DNA from: Bryopsis sp. KO-2023
Taxonomy: Eukaryota; Chlorophyta; Ulvophyceae; Bryopsidales; Bryopsidaceae
Length of the DNA stretch: 64,000 nt
Assembly (NCBI GenBank): GCA_030272585.1
Contig: BSYQ01000004.1
Coordinates: 2,914,001 to 2,978,000, forward strand
Reading direction: 5' to 3'
Shown: positions 51,209-62,859 of the stretch, piece by piece
How positions within the stretch are numbered: the first letter of the stretch is position 1
Layout of the letters: every line of letters begins with the position of its first letter
The notes under the pieces: model-generated
Seen by the model: the letters and a program-made list of their open reading frames with translations, nothing else
Told to the model about the DNA's origin: nothing
The model's database searches: none
Translations under genes and position numbers: made by a program

Positions 51209-54200
51209 ATGGACGAAAGTGACTATGAGAGGTGGGCAATCGAAAACGAACACTCAAGCGAGGCTTGGACATGCGATCCTGGCGCAAGTTGTTTTTAGAC
51301 AATTTCATGATTCTTTGAGACTCGAGCCCAGCAACGCACGCATGACCTCGTGTGGTTGAACTCAACAGTGGCAGTGTTGTATCAGTGACTCCCCCTTGTG
51401 TTCGGGGGATTTTCGGAGCAACACATTGACTCTCAAGGAAAAAGCGGCCCTCGAGAAGCTATCGCCACTGCGTTGGGAGGAAGAAGAACTCAGTCCAGTG
51501 CCGTCTTACATCAAGGTGAATTCGGGGAGATGGCGAGGTGCTGGAGGGAACACGCACAAGACAATTGTCGCATATAGAAATTTCTATCAGGCGTCCCAAC
51601 AGATTGTGAAAGAAACAAGGCTGTGACGAGAGTTCAATTGAGTGAAACCGCATAGCAAACTCTTCTTTTTTAGGAGGAAGGGAACCAAGTTGAACTTCGT
51701 CCTACACTATAGGATTTGACCCCTAATACGCTGTGAAAATTTGCGACAATTCTGGCGAACACAAGCGCTGAAAACGAAAAGGGGAGTTCACGCTTGAAAC
51801 GCGAGGGAAACGGCTCGATATGACGGCGTTTGACTTCACTTGGCAATTTGCGTCGGTCAGTGGCGTTGTGGGCTCTTTTTTCGCGTATCAGTTTCGGACC
51901 CCCACGACCACAAGACGTCAAGGAAAATAATTTTTAGAAAAAAACTGGTAAAACGCACAGGAGACGGCCTGAGGTGACGGGGTTCGACTCCCCTTGGCGT
52001 TTTGCTCTGGATAGAGACCTTCTGGGCCCTTCTTGCACGGAATCTTATCAACTGTTTTTGGGATGTTTTTAGGAAGAAGGCTCATGTTTGTTTGTTTTCT
52101 TTCGTGGTTAGCATGCCTTGTGGAAGTTTTTTTTTGTTTTGGAACGCGTTGCAAGGCCGTGTTGTATCGCCATAGACGAGCTTTAAGCTAGAGGCAACGA
52201 TCCCCTTGCGTCGCCTGAGGGGGCCGGTGAAAATGTCACCCAGGAGGTCGAAAACGAGTCGCATACTGGAACTCGTAAAGCCCTTACATCCCGTTCTTGT
52301 TCCAGGGTTCGTTCACATATGGTTTTGGTAAAGCGTTGGACCAAGAGAAAGCGAAAGGTATCCCAGTTCCAGGAGTTGGTCAAGTGAAAAAAGTGGTCGG
52401 TGAATATTAATTAACATCATTTAGAATCCCCAAGATTAGCACAACCAAATCGAACTCCAGGGGTTATGATCGAAGATCTCCGAAGCATCGCGAGCGTGGG
52501 AAAGTTGGGCGACGCAGACACGGCTCGCCGTCGCGTCAAGTGAAAATGGACGACTTTCTGGGGGTGATGCATTGGTCCGCGGAAGCCACGAACCCGAAGT
52601 CAAGCGCTGTCTCTTTCGGTAAGTGTTTGTTTGGTGCGACGTGGCGTCTGGGTGAATAACGTCCTTTTGAGGTCGTAGATTCAAGCTGGAAGTGCAAAAG
52701 AGTTCGAACCTTTGCGCTCAGCGTTGTCGCTTGACTCGCTGCAAGAGTCGCGGCTTCCAAAGGTTAGATCTCAATTTAGAAGCCAGGCAACAGTCGCGAG
52801 TTGAGTGTATTTCCACTACATAATTAACATACTTGCAGACTTTTGGCCTTCAAAAGACTGCTGTGATTCCTTGTGAGTTGCAACAGTTGCAGGGACTGCT
52901 ATTAATTTTTTTGGTGAGGGCTCAGCACCCATGAATGCATTTTCAACTTTTTGCTCTGAAATTCTCAAATCTCTGATGATCATGAACTTGTACTTACTTG
53001 TCTATTTTTTTTTTTTTGAAAGGTGGACAAACTGCCTTAGATGATGACAAAAACTATCTGATTGAATTCTTAGTGTCAGGTGGGATGTTGGATGAATGAC
53101 CTTGCTGAGCTCTCCCTTGGGAGTGGTCACTCTCGGCCAACTAGTGCAGGCCGGGACAATGCCTCTTGTTGAATCCATTCTATCCGTGGTTGCAGTCTCT
53201 TGCCAACCTGGTGAGTGCCTTGGCCTGTTTCACAAGGTCATGTTTGGATTTAGAGATTTTCGAGAGAACTGCACGAAGGAAAACACTCTTGCGCATGAAG
53301 ACCAGTTTTAGGACTCTTGTCAACCCCTCGACACTCAAAGAAGGGGATTGTGGAGTGGCGTTGGCTTTGTGTTGCTCGGACAACACTTCAAGGGTGCGAT
53401 GGACCAGAACTATCGCAAGTTTGAACGGTGAGAAATGCAAGGAAGGATGGATTAAATGTACAGAGCTTCACCCACCGGAACTCTTTGATGTGAATGAAAT
53501 TGCTTAGTTGTAAAAACATTCATTCCCTGAAAATATACTGCTGGTTCTCTAGGGGCTTTGTGATCACAAGCCTTTGACGAAAGAGCCTTTGACTGGCTTA
53601 TAGAATGTTATATGGCCGGAGGCAGGTAACTGTGGAAGAAATTGTTCATCTGAGAATCACAACAGAATGATAGGAAGTGGTGGTGAAATGAGGTTTGGTG
53701 CCCAGGTATGTGAGGCACTGAAGTTACCTCAGTGAGGTAGGCGTTCAAAGGGGCTTCATATTTTCATGTTCAAGGCACTTAACTTTTTATTTGGGTTCAG
53801 GTTTGTGACTTTGTTTCCGCCTTGTTCCAATCCTCGTGACGGTGGTCTTTGTTTAGGAGAGCTTGCTGGTGGTGGGGGTGGCTGTGTTTTGACCTGAAGG
53901 ATCGGCTCCTCAACAAGAGCTAAAGTCAGATTGGAGGCCTAATGCAGAATCCACAAAAGGGGCAGAAAAAAAAGAAATTGAAAGAAAGAGGGATAGAGAA
54001 TATTTGGAGGGAAGGAATTCCACCTCAGTGCTCTATCAATCAGAATTGAGGCTGATTGGAACATAGCTCAGTTCGATTCTGGGCTGGCCTCCACAATTTA
54101 GTATATATACAGAGTAAAACAAACGGGGTGTAAAGCTGTGAAAAGAGAAATCACTGTGAGCATCATATCGTCTTTTAAAACGCTGTGAAATTGTCCAATA

Positions 54201-56212
54201 ACACCGTGACAAAAACGTTGTGGAATGATCCGATAACACTGTGAAATTGTCCGATAACACTGTGACAAAAACGTTGTGGAATGATCCGATAACACTGTGA
54301 ACAAAAACGTTGTGAAATGGTCCGATAACACTGTGAACAAAAAACGCTGTGAAATAGTCCAATAACACTGTGACATTTCCACGCTTGCCTCCGATTTGAC
54401 GTCTTTTTCATTTGCATCGATTCACATCGTGCTCACTGCGCTCTACAACGTTTTGTAAATACGTCGTAGAGAGCAGTGAGCACGATGTGAAGCGCAATCA
54501 ATACGCTGTGCGCATTCACAGCGTATTAGGGGTCAAATCCTATAGTGCTATCGCTCAAGCGGAGTTAAGTGGTTCGGCTTTATGTTGCGATGTGGAGAGC
54601 AGCAGCCAGCTCGTGGCGTGCGGTTTCAGAGATGGGCAGATACAGGTGATGAGGAGGGAGGCACATTCTCGACAGTTGGAAAAGCAACAGTTAAAACGCA
54701 TCTGATGTTGAACTATGTGGTGTTGGTAGTGGTGCTGGAGGTTTGGAAAGTGGTGGGGCTGCAAACCAGATTGCATGTTGTTCTCTCTGTCAAGCGCAAT
54801 GATAGTAACAGTGTGCACTTTGCAGATATTCGACCTGGACACTTTGTCTGTTCATTACAAATTCCAAGCCCCCTCTGACGAAGCTGCTGCGTGCTCAGCC
54901 ATCCGTTTCGTTTCGGATGGAAACATGGCGACAAAGAACGTCGTATTGGCTGCTCAGGTATCGTGTTGCCTTTTTGGCCAAAGCGGTGTCGCAATAGAAC
55001 GTGAAAAGCAGTGTTGCTGGTATGTTCACCAATCTGCACCCGTCCTCTGTGTTACACCAGTTGGAGAAACTGATATTGGATGCATTGCAGGGTGAAAGGG
55101 TCACTCAGTACCATGCAACGTCGGGGACAGTGATGGCGTCGATGCAAGAAGAGGGGAACAATATTTACGCCTTGGATGTCCGGAAAGATGGAGAGGTGCA
55201 CCCCTTTTTCTTTCGCTGGAGCGAGGTTCTTTTCTCAAAACCATCGTACCGACATCGTCTCTCTCATCTTGGCAACAACAGGTTTTCGTCACTGGTGGCT
55301 CCGATCACTCGGTTCGAGTGACGGATCGAAATGCTCGGAAACTCGTGTCGACGTTTGGAAACAAAAACGCGTCCGGGACACAAGGCCACACTAATCGAAT
55401 ATATAGCGTCGCCTACTGTGACCAAGATCCTCAGGTATCCCCCCTGTGCACTCTCATTTCACGTTCTGCCGGTTCCCAAAAACGTTGAGCGCGAAAAAGA
55501 CCTGGCCTTGTGTCGAGTTGAAGCTTTTTGTTGAGGTATGCCTAATCCTAATCATCTGGTACAAATTCTTCCAGATCGTGGCCTCTGGGGGCTGGGACAA
55601 AGTCGTGTGCATCTGGGACCTCAGGCTTAGATCGGGCCGTTGTGCCACGACGCTGTTCGGACCTTTCGTGTGCGGAGATGCCCTCAGCTTTTGCGACAAT
55701 GTGCTGGCAACTGGATCATGGCGGAACGACAATCCTTTGCAGATTTGGGATTGGCGAAGACCAGGGCTCCTGCGCAATCTGCCGTTCCCGCAGGAAATTA
55801 ACAACTCTTGCTTGGTTTACGCTGCAAAAATGCTGGATTCAGATTGTCTTGGGGCGGGTGGCAGTGGCTCTGCTCCTTGCTTTAGGTTTTACACGACGGT
55901 GGGTGACATGAGCTCCACAGCGCTTGTTTTCGCTGGAGAACTTTTTGTTGAAAAAGTCTGCCACTTTCGACTGCTTTGATTTTCCAGGAAGGGCGAATGA
56001 TGGGATCATGGCCAGCACCATCTGCCGTGCATTCGATCGCAACAGCGACCAAGGGAGCCCATCGTAAGGCGGTGGTTTGCTGCGAAGCGCACATTGCGAT
56101 TTTTTCGGTCCCAAGCCCCCAATCGAGCTGAATGATATCAGCCAAACATTCCTCGGTCGGCCATAAAAGCTCGTACACTGTACTCAGAGTCGTTGACTTC
56201 TCCTGGACATGA
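51209..56212 (+). CDS. WD40-repeat protein, coding exon interrupted by a CACTA transposon
   Basis: Seen: exons 51209-51231, 51386-51515, 51674-51704 plus 54551-54645 (one exon split by the transposon, counting one copy of the CTA duplication), 54826-54957, 55091-55195, 55282-55434, 55575-55898 and 55988-56212. With the element removed every junction is in phase (405 aa). An acidic N-terminus (RWEEEELSPVPSYIK) precedes WD-type blades: ALCCDVESSSQLVACGFRDG, NNIYALDVRKDG, VFVTGGSDHSVRVTD and IVASGGWDKVVCIWDLR. Then come DNVLATGSWRNDNPLQIWDW and VHSIATATKGAHRKAVVCC. Known: WD40 propellers are protein-binding scaffolds; this one could not be placed in a named family. In the sequence as given, the element adds an in-frame stop (TAG) three codons after the preserved Pro. 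Confidence 0.75.
51705..54547. mobile_element. CACTA (EnSpm-type) DNA transposon 2, inside a WD40 coding exon
   Basis: The 2843-bp element is bounded by perfect 33-bp terminal inverted repeats starting CACTATAGGATTTGACCCCT. It is flanked by the 3-bp duplication CTA (51702-51704 and 54548-54550). Subterminal motifs related to AACGCTGTGA or GATAACACTGTGA recur, densest at 54130-54375. No transposase was recognised, so it is probably mobilised in trans. Perfect ends and an intact target duplication suggest recent insertion. The tips differ from those of the element at 8428, so they belong to different CACTA families. Confidence 0.95.
54130..54546. repeat. Subterminal tandem motifs and long inverted repeat of CACTA element 2
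   Basis: From 54170 to 54375, GATAACACTGTGA-type units with AAAACGTTGTGGAATG-type spacers repeat about every 36 bp. At 54422-54492 two arms of about 30 bp (TTCACATCGTGCTCACTGC...) are inverted around TTTTGTAAATA with few mismatches. AATACGCTGTG and its complement flank CGCATT next to the terminal repeat. Confidence 0.85.
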
Positions 56213-57344
56213 GCCCTTGGCGTGGTTGAGAATCCTTACAGTTTAAACTGAAAAACGTTTGTCAGTTCTGGGAAGCAGGCGTAATGGCTTGGTTCTTGTT
56301 GTCGATGTCTTTTTAAAGTTTGTGAGCAAGTCCTTCACAGTTGCGAACATGCCCGAAATTTGGAGTGCTGAGTGAGCTCCCTAACCTTACGAGCGATTGT
56401 GGGAACTTCCCACTGAGGGGTCTTGCAGTATCTCTTATTTGTATGAACGTTTTGAGAACTTTTCAAGGAATGATCCATAGTTGTGGATCAGCATCCACAT
56501 ATTTTGCCTGGTCGACTGTGGTGTTTGCTCGCAGCTTCAGTAGTGCCTTGAGCGCTGCAAAGGTTATAGTTGACCAGCCCGACAACCGTACTCAACCAAA
56601 GCGTTCTAATCCGGTTTTATTTCAATTGATGCCACCAGCATGTTGCAAGCTGTGTGATCTTATTATGAATTTAAAAGGGCACAAATTGCCATTTGAAATG
56701 TCGGGGCACCTTCTTTTGAAATAAAAAACGTTCTCGGCAGTGGCCTAGTTTTCTGTTCTCATGAAGGTTTCGCCTCCTAAGAGAGATGATGTTAAAAACC
56801 AATAAGTTTTTTTATCCAGAAGGCAACTTAAAATACATTATGGTGTTCATAGGAAAGAGGAGGTGGTGCTGTCTGCACCACCAGTCTGATAAACAGTGTT
56901 GTTTTCTCCAATATGCTGGTGTGGTTATTCTTTATTGTGTAATTATTGATTGATTGATGGTTAATCTTCTTGCAAATCGTTTTATCATTGCCAGAATGCC
57001 AACTGTACAAATCTATGTTCTTTAAAGGGCCTTTTGCTGTGAATCTACGGGCACGTGGTCCTCCTCAGCGCCAACGCAAAAGATTCGGCGCCAAGATACC
57101 CTGGCCGAACTACTGGCAGACCATGATACGACAGCCACGCACATCGCTTTATCCAAGGGTGTGCTCGAGATCACAGCGGTCACGTAAAAAAACCAGACAA
57201 TCGTGCATCCACGCAAGCCAAATCCCACCCAACACGACGAAACCTAGCAGAGTCTTGGCGGCAAACAGTTATCGTTGTCCCAGCGTCGTTCCCCTCCTCA
57301 AGCTCGCGGTCTCTTCCTCCCATTCAACCTTCGTACTTCTCACA
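56213..57344. other. Intergenic region, no supported gene
   Basis: A 127-codon plus-strand frame at 56341-56724 has no domain or neighbouring exons and is not called. A TTGATTGATTGATGG stretch lies near 56947. The last few hundred bases should hold the promoter and leader of the repeat-protein gene that starts at 57345. Confidence 0.45.
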
Positions 57345-59069
57345 ATGTTCTGTAAGTGCATTGAGCGGGTGTGTGGGCGGTTTTTGTCACTACGACCCAA
57401 GTCCGTTGTATGCATGCCTCGTGTCTGTGGTTTAGGAAACCTCCTTCGAGTGAAACTCGTCGGGGACGTACGCGTGTTAGTATCCTCGTTCTTTTCGTGG
57501 TGGGATCCTTGGTTTGGTGCTTCAGTCCATGTATTACTAGTCTGTTTCGCTTAGAAGACGTCCTACTCTGGATGTTTGAGGGAACCCGGGAGGTCCTGCA
57601 CATTTTTCGTAGAAGAAGACAGTGTAGCGGGCTTTCCCCATTCTCACCCCACCACTGGTTTCGACCGTGACGTAATTCAGGTTCGTTTTCGGTGCCAGTT
57701 GTGATCCCGCTATCTACTGGTGTTGTGCGCAGGTGGATGCTTCGGAGGAAAAGACCTGCCGCTCGATACCCAAGCGGACATCGGAGAGAAGATCAAGCCG
57801 GTGATTTCTGACGCGAGCTCCGGTGTCAAGGCTGGAATCGACACCCTGCCAACTTCCACAGACGTGAGCTCTCTCGCCGACACCGATCCCAGAGCAGGTG
57901 CCGCTGTGGTGCTCCACGCCGTGGAGGATTCCTCCAAAGCTGCTTTTGGAACGATGAAAACCAGGGATATCAAACCTCCAACCTCCAACCGCGTTGTAGA
58001 AACAGGTGCCCGCGACGCAACTTTCCAGCAGATGGGTGTGCAGCTCACGGCTTCAGGCCCGTCTGACGTGGCTCCTGTCGAGGAGGAAGGCATCGAAGTG
58101 CAGGTGTTCAAGGAGATGGGAGTGGATATGGTCACTGCTGGCACCTCCCCAGCCCCCTCCAGGGACGAGCTCTTCCAAACTATGGCTGTGAACAACACCA
58201 CCATGGCAAAATCCAAGGCCAGTCCAGAAGTCACGGATGAGCTGTTCAAAAACATCGGTATTGAGAGCATCGTGAAACCCTCGACTGCCGACAGCTTGTT
58301 CAAAGACATGGGGACTCAACTTGTGATCGGAGGAACTGCACCAAAACCCACTGTGGACCAAGTTTTCCAAGGAATGGCATTGGACCTCATGACTAAGGGC
58401 CCTGTCAAAGAAGTTGCTGCGGTCCCCAGCAAGCCTGATGTTTTCCAGAACATGGGTGTGAGTTTCACCACGGGCTCCTTCGTGCCTCTCCCCGCTCAGC
58501 CCCCCATTCCAGACTCTGTCGAAGACAAGACTTTCAAGCACATGGGGGTCGAGATTTCGACAAGGGAACCCCTCCGACCCCTTCCAAACCACCCCCCAGT
58601 TCAACCCGAGGTTGCCGTCCCTGCACCTGAACCTGTCAGGCCGGCACCCTCCCCTCGAGATGATGCCTTTTTCCAGCACATTGCTGGGGATTTGACATCT
58701 GGAGTGGCCACAGAGCTGGACCTGGAGGCTGCCACGAGGGCTCCAGCCGGCCAGAAACCGGCCGACCCTTTCTGGGCTGACGAAAGCGTGGCCTTGACTG
58801 TCGGAGGAATCGTTCGCAAGAAGAGCGGCTTCACACTCCCACAGGAGGAGGAGTCTGCTGGGGGGATGAGTTTCTTTCAGAAAGCTGTGGGGTTAGTCCA
58901 TGATGTGGTGGATGCTGGGCAGAAGTCCCTGACTGCGCAAGACTCAGCACCCGGTAAAGATACAACGGCAAGAACTCCAGTAGATGAGGAAAAGAAAGCC
59001 TCCAGATTGGTTAGCACCAAAAGCAAGAGGGGCAGGTCTAGGAAAAAGCGTTCTCCCAGCAGAAACTAG
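57345..59069 (+). CDS. Novel F-x-x-M-G repeat protein
   Basis: Seen: a 7-nt first coding exon (57345-57351, ATGTTCT then consensus donor gtaagt) joins in phase to 57733-59069 (447 aa). The N-terminus becomes MFCGCFGGKDLP, with close-set cysteines and glycines that could be acylated (inference). From about residue 90 to 330 roughly nine units share h-F-(Q/K)-x-M-G-(V/I), among them TFQQMGVQLTA, VFKEMGVDMVT, LFKDMGTQLVI, VFQNMGVSFTT and TFKHMGVEIST. They are separated by 15-35 residues rich in Pro, Ser and Thr. The C-terminus is strongly basic (KSKRGRSRKKRSPSRN). No known domain was recognised. Periodic short hydrophobic motifs in a disordered chain suggest repeated docking sites. Without the small exon there is no ATG in frame at the start. 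Confidence 0.7.
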
Positions 59070-61396
59070 GGGGGACGACTTGATGATGCCGACTCAACAT
59101 ATATATTATGCACTGCTTTTTTTTCCTGCTCCCCACTAAGAGGGCTAATAAATGTACCAATTCTCAAAAAAAAATGAAAGTGGAAAAAAAAAGCAGGGAG
59201 AGAAGAAACTTGCTTATGGGTTTATGATGCATTATTTTAGGTCGGGGTTGGGGCTACACTTTTCTGTTTTGTGTTTTATATCTATTTCACTAAAGTCGCT
59301 CCACATCTTGTTTTTTCTCACCTCTTTTTATTTCTGGACCTGACCTAGATAGTGCTGGTGTTTTGTTTTAAAAAAAAAAAACGACTGTTACACTTTTCAT
59401 GACAGTCGCTGTACATTTTTATTTCTATCTTTTTGTTTCATATGCTTTTTTTTTTTTTGACATCTGACAACTTGAGTGAGAGTTTTAAGTGAAGCTTTTC
59501 TATTGTGAAGGAAAAGCGTGATTTGGCGGGCTATGGTGGTTGGGTGGCTGGATATATGGTTTTATATATACATGGGTTTGGGCCGTCTTGAGTTTTTGGG
59601 GTTTCTCTTTTCCTTTTTTTTTTTTCCTCTCTCGATTCAATGAGAGCAGTAGTGAACAAAAAAATTGGATTAATTTTTTTTCCCTCCTTTTGCTGGCAGA
59701 AAAAAGTAAAAGAGGAAAGTACACTTTGATCTTGGATCACAAGTTACACTTGAAAAAAAAAAAAAAAAAGAGAGGGAGGGGAGGGGGAAATTGGGGAAAA
59801 AGGCGACTGTTTGTACAAAAAAAGCAAAAGAAAAAGAGAGAGTGAGTGAGTGAATCATTTTCCTTCATCGCAAGAACCAAGGGAGAAGGTGCTGGAGGAA
59901 GCCGGCTATTTCAATGGGGGAAAAAAAATCCGAAAAAAGTTATTTGGGGGGAAAATGGAGGAGAAGTGAGGGTGGGGGTCTGACAACAAGACTTGTATTG
60001 GCGAAATGTACTAATTGTTTATTTGGTTGCAGAATGGGTTCATCTTTGGCTTTTTGATTTGATTGGTTTAATTTTTTTTTCTTGAGAAAAACCCTATTTT
60101 GCCGATACATCAACAAAAAAACAACATATGTTGGGGGGGGGGGGGGAGAGAGGGGGGGAGTCTTTGCACCAGGAAGATTTGGGGGAAAAAACCAAAGAGA
60201 AGAGAAAAGGAAGGGGGGTGGGTGGGGGGGGGTTAAGAAACAACAACAAATGTTTGGTTTGCACAGAGGTGGGATTGAACCTTGTTATATTGATTTTTTT
60301 TTTTCTTTTCAACATGCAGTTCTTGAGAATGACCCTTTGGTTTTTTTTCTGAAAACCCATTCTTCATATCGATTTTTATTTATTATTTTTTTCCTCGGTT
60401 AGTTCGTGAAGGCGATTTGAGATGATGCATATGGATATATTTTTTTATGCACAAGTTGTCAGTTTTTTTCGGCGAGGCCAACAGAGAGAAGAATCATAAA
60501 AAAGAACAACAAAAAAAAATTCAAAAAATCAGAAAAAAAGAGAGATATTTGAGTGGAGTTATTACATCCTCTCTTGTTGGAGGCATGGGATGGATGTAGA
60601 CTTGTTCATTTGTTTTGGATTATTGGCACTTCTGCAACAGGACACAAAGCAGTGTGCGATTTTTCCATATCTGTAAACTGGGATTTGGGACATTGATGGG
60701 GTGGTGGGGTGCATGTCTCAACAGTTTGAATGTTTTTTTGTTTGTTTTGTTTAATCTGTGCGAGTTTTTACTCTGCAAGTGACAACCATTAGTGTTTATA
60801 TATGTATATATATTTTGCTCATGAAACGATGGCAAGATCAATACATCAATACATCAACACAATTCTGTCCTTACACCAGATGATCTGCTGAACATGATTG
60901 TGAACAGTCTACATTTTACTCAGAAATGCTGTGGAGTACTGGAAGAAACAGTGAAAATAAGAAATACTGTAGAACAAAAAAAATATCCTGCCCTCTTCCC
61001 TCCTCAAAAGAATGCTTGCAGGGCTCCCAGCAACTGATCCTGTTGCGGTCATCAATTCAACACAACTTCCAAAATCATATTCGATAACCTCCCCCCATGC
61101 TAAGGCCTCCTTGCAGAAACTTTCCACCACAACCAAAAAATCCAGAGAATATGAAAAACGAGTCAAACGAAGCTCAGCCAGACCCCACTCTACCATAACA
61201 AAATCCTCTTTCACAAACCTAACTCGATAGTTACAGGCATCAAATTGACCCCACTTTCTAAGAATCCTCCAAACCTCGTAAGGTAACTCGGGTAGTTTGG
61301 GGTGCAGGTGTTTCTAAAACGATTGATCGATTGAATAATTGATTGGCAAGAACCCACAAAATTTCACACCCGAAACAAACCACCAACACAAAATGT
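59070..61396. other. Long 3' intergenic region, low complexity
   Basis: 2.3 kb between the repeat-protein gene (+) and the ML-domain gene (-), whose 3' ends face each other. It is rich in T-, A- and G-runs (for example G14 near 60131). Open frames are Lys/Arg- or Gly-rich translations of these runs. No gene was supported. Confidence 0.5.
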
Positions 61397-61891
61397 TCAG
61401 CTGATCGCTTTCCGGCTCCTTCTCAGATCGACCACCCCTTTCAAGCACGCTATCTTCCGCCTCTGTTCGTCCCACGCTTCAGCATGGATGTAAACTTTCT
61501 TGCGTGGCGTGAAAAACGGGATGTGCATGTACAATCGAATCCGAAGCCGCTCCCCCGCCGAAATGGGGCAAGAAGCGCTGTGTGTGAGCTTGTCGCAAAG
61601 GTCCCCCTTCAGCTCCCATACTTTGACGACCGTCCAAAAGATTTTAATACCGACCCGAATTTTGTACGTCCCGCCAGAGATACCCCTTAACGCCTTCCCC
61701 TCCACGACGGCAGTTACTTCCCCAGGTATGCTGACCCTATCGGGGGTCTGCACGATACGGTTTATCGAGAGCGAGGACTTGGCCTGGTCGGATGCGCAAT
61801 CGGTGTATGGTAGGTTCTTGCCGCTGGTACGTGTCGATGCAAACGCGAACAGAACAAGCAAAGTGATGGACGTCGCCATGTGTTGTGCCAT
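61397..61891 (-). CDS. Secreted ML-domain (MD-2/NPC2-like) lipid-binding protein
   Basis: Seen: a single-exon 164-aa frame. The ATG at 61891 (or 61879) gives a signal peptide, MATSITLLVLFAFASTRTSG. The domain then runs from YTDCASDQAKSSLSINRIVQ through SIPGEVTAVVEGKAL and VWELKGDLCDKLTHSASCPI. It continues to RLYMHIPFFTPRKKVYIHAE and ends RRKIACLKGVVDL. Known: ML domains (NPC2, GM2 activator, MD-2, group 2 mite allergens) are beta-sandwiches holding a lipid between two sheets. The LC...CPI pairing, the proline-containing strand and the final A-C-x-x-x-V are typical. Four cysteines are visible against six in NPC2. Inference: an endolysosomal or secreted lipid carrier. Open codons continue upstream into the palindrome cluster at 61989, so the longer start was not used. 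Confidence 0.8.
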   Translation of the reverse strand: MAQHMATSITLLVLFAFASTRTSGKNLPYTDCASDQAKSSLSINRIVQTPDRVSIPGEVTAVVEGKALRGISGGTYKIRVGIKIFWTVVKVWELKGDLCDKLTHSASCPISAGERLRIRLYMHIPFFTPRKKVYIHAEAWDEQRRKIACLKGVVDLRRSRKAIS

Positions 61892-61988
61892 TCTCACGTT
61901 CAAGTTTGGAGCTGGGTGAAAAGCAGGTCGTGAGATGACAGCACCAATCCACCGAGCACTTGGTGTTTCCACTCGGCTGCGACGATCT

Positions 61989-62064
61989 CGGGTGCATCCT
62001 AAATTAGGATGCACCCGAGGAACGTATTAGGATTCCTAATACGTTCCATGGGATATATATCCCA
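61989..62064. repeat. Three consecutive perfect palindromes
   Basis: 61989-62017 has 14-bp arms (CGGGTGCATCCTAA) around one A. 62019-62047 has 14-bp arms (GGAACGTATTAGGA) around one T. 62049-62064 is the perfect palindrome TGGGATATATATCCCA. They are separated by one base each and lie about 100 bp upstream of the ML-domain start codon. Confidence 0.95.
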
Positions 62065-62859
62065 ATAAAGCCTGGATGACTCTTTTGATTCGGGCGAAAC
62101 TGATGTGCACAAGTAGAGATACGGTACTTGTTGTGGGGAAACCGCCCACTGATCGTGTTGCGGTCGGCCCGATTTGAATCGGGAGCAAAAAGGGGGACTC
62201 CTTTTCTGCTCCTGGAACGGTTCCTGAACCTTTCCTGAAGAAGATCTGTACTGGAACCAGCAACGAAATGGTGGAATGTGCAACCCATTGAAGGAGAGTC
62301 CAGGACGTGGCTGCAAGCAAGTTCTACAATGCATGTTCAAAATAGGAATAACACATACGGGTCAGGCCACGAGTTTTCAAGAAATGTTTTGGAAAGATGT
62401 CATCTTACAATGGCGAAAAAAAAACAGCGAATGATGTCCATTTCCCCCACAAGAAAAACCAAAATAGACGAAATGAATCAAAAAAGAAAGGGCACCATGC
62501 AAGGTATCTGAGTTAGCATACAGTTTTCCCTCTTTTTTTTCTCCGTTCCACCCAAGATGAGTATACGAATCCACATGGCCAGCGACACCCAGGCAGCCAC
62601 TGGCTAAAACACTATCTGAAAATCCTTTACCGTGCAAACTTTCTATCCACATTAACGTCCTCCCTTCTCCAGCTAATTTGCTTTCAAACTGGTACCCCAC
62701 CCTTTCCGTGCTTGACTCTTCGAATCACTAAATACTTTCTTTCTTTCTTTCGATTTTTTTCTTTTCTTTTAGTTTATTATTCCAGAAAAAAACATTAGGT
62801 ATATATAAATGCATGTCGATAAGACTCACAAAAACCACATGAAAAGATCCTGATTGGAT
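62065..62859. other. Region upstream of the ML gene, coding-like but unresolved
   Basis: On the minus strand 62036-62320 is open in more than one frame, with protein-like stretches (TISLLVPVQIFFRKGSG; TSTVSLLVHISFARIKR). Another frame is open at 62377-62700 (LGVAGHVDSYTHLGWNG). No domain, start or splice partners could be fixed. It may hold decayed exons or the 5' leader of the ML gene. Confidence 0.3.

Noticed and set aside
51940..52010. tRNA-like sequence (GGGGTTCGACTCCCC with complementary AAAACGC/GCGTTTT ends)
   Set aside because: The length between the stems is far too short for a tRNA, and no anticodon or D arm can be placed. A degenerate second copy at 51790 shows it is a repeat inside CACTA element 2.
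57720..57732. Start of the repeat protein at the GTG at 57720
   Set aside because: There is no ATG there, and the sequence just before 57733 is a good acceptor. The ATG-containing 7-nt exon at 57345 with a consensus donor joins in phase.
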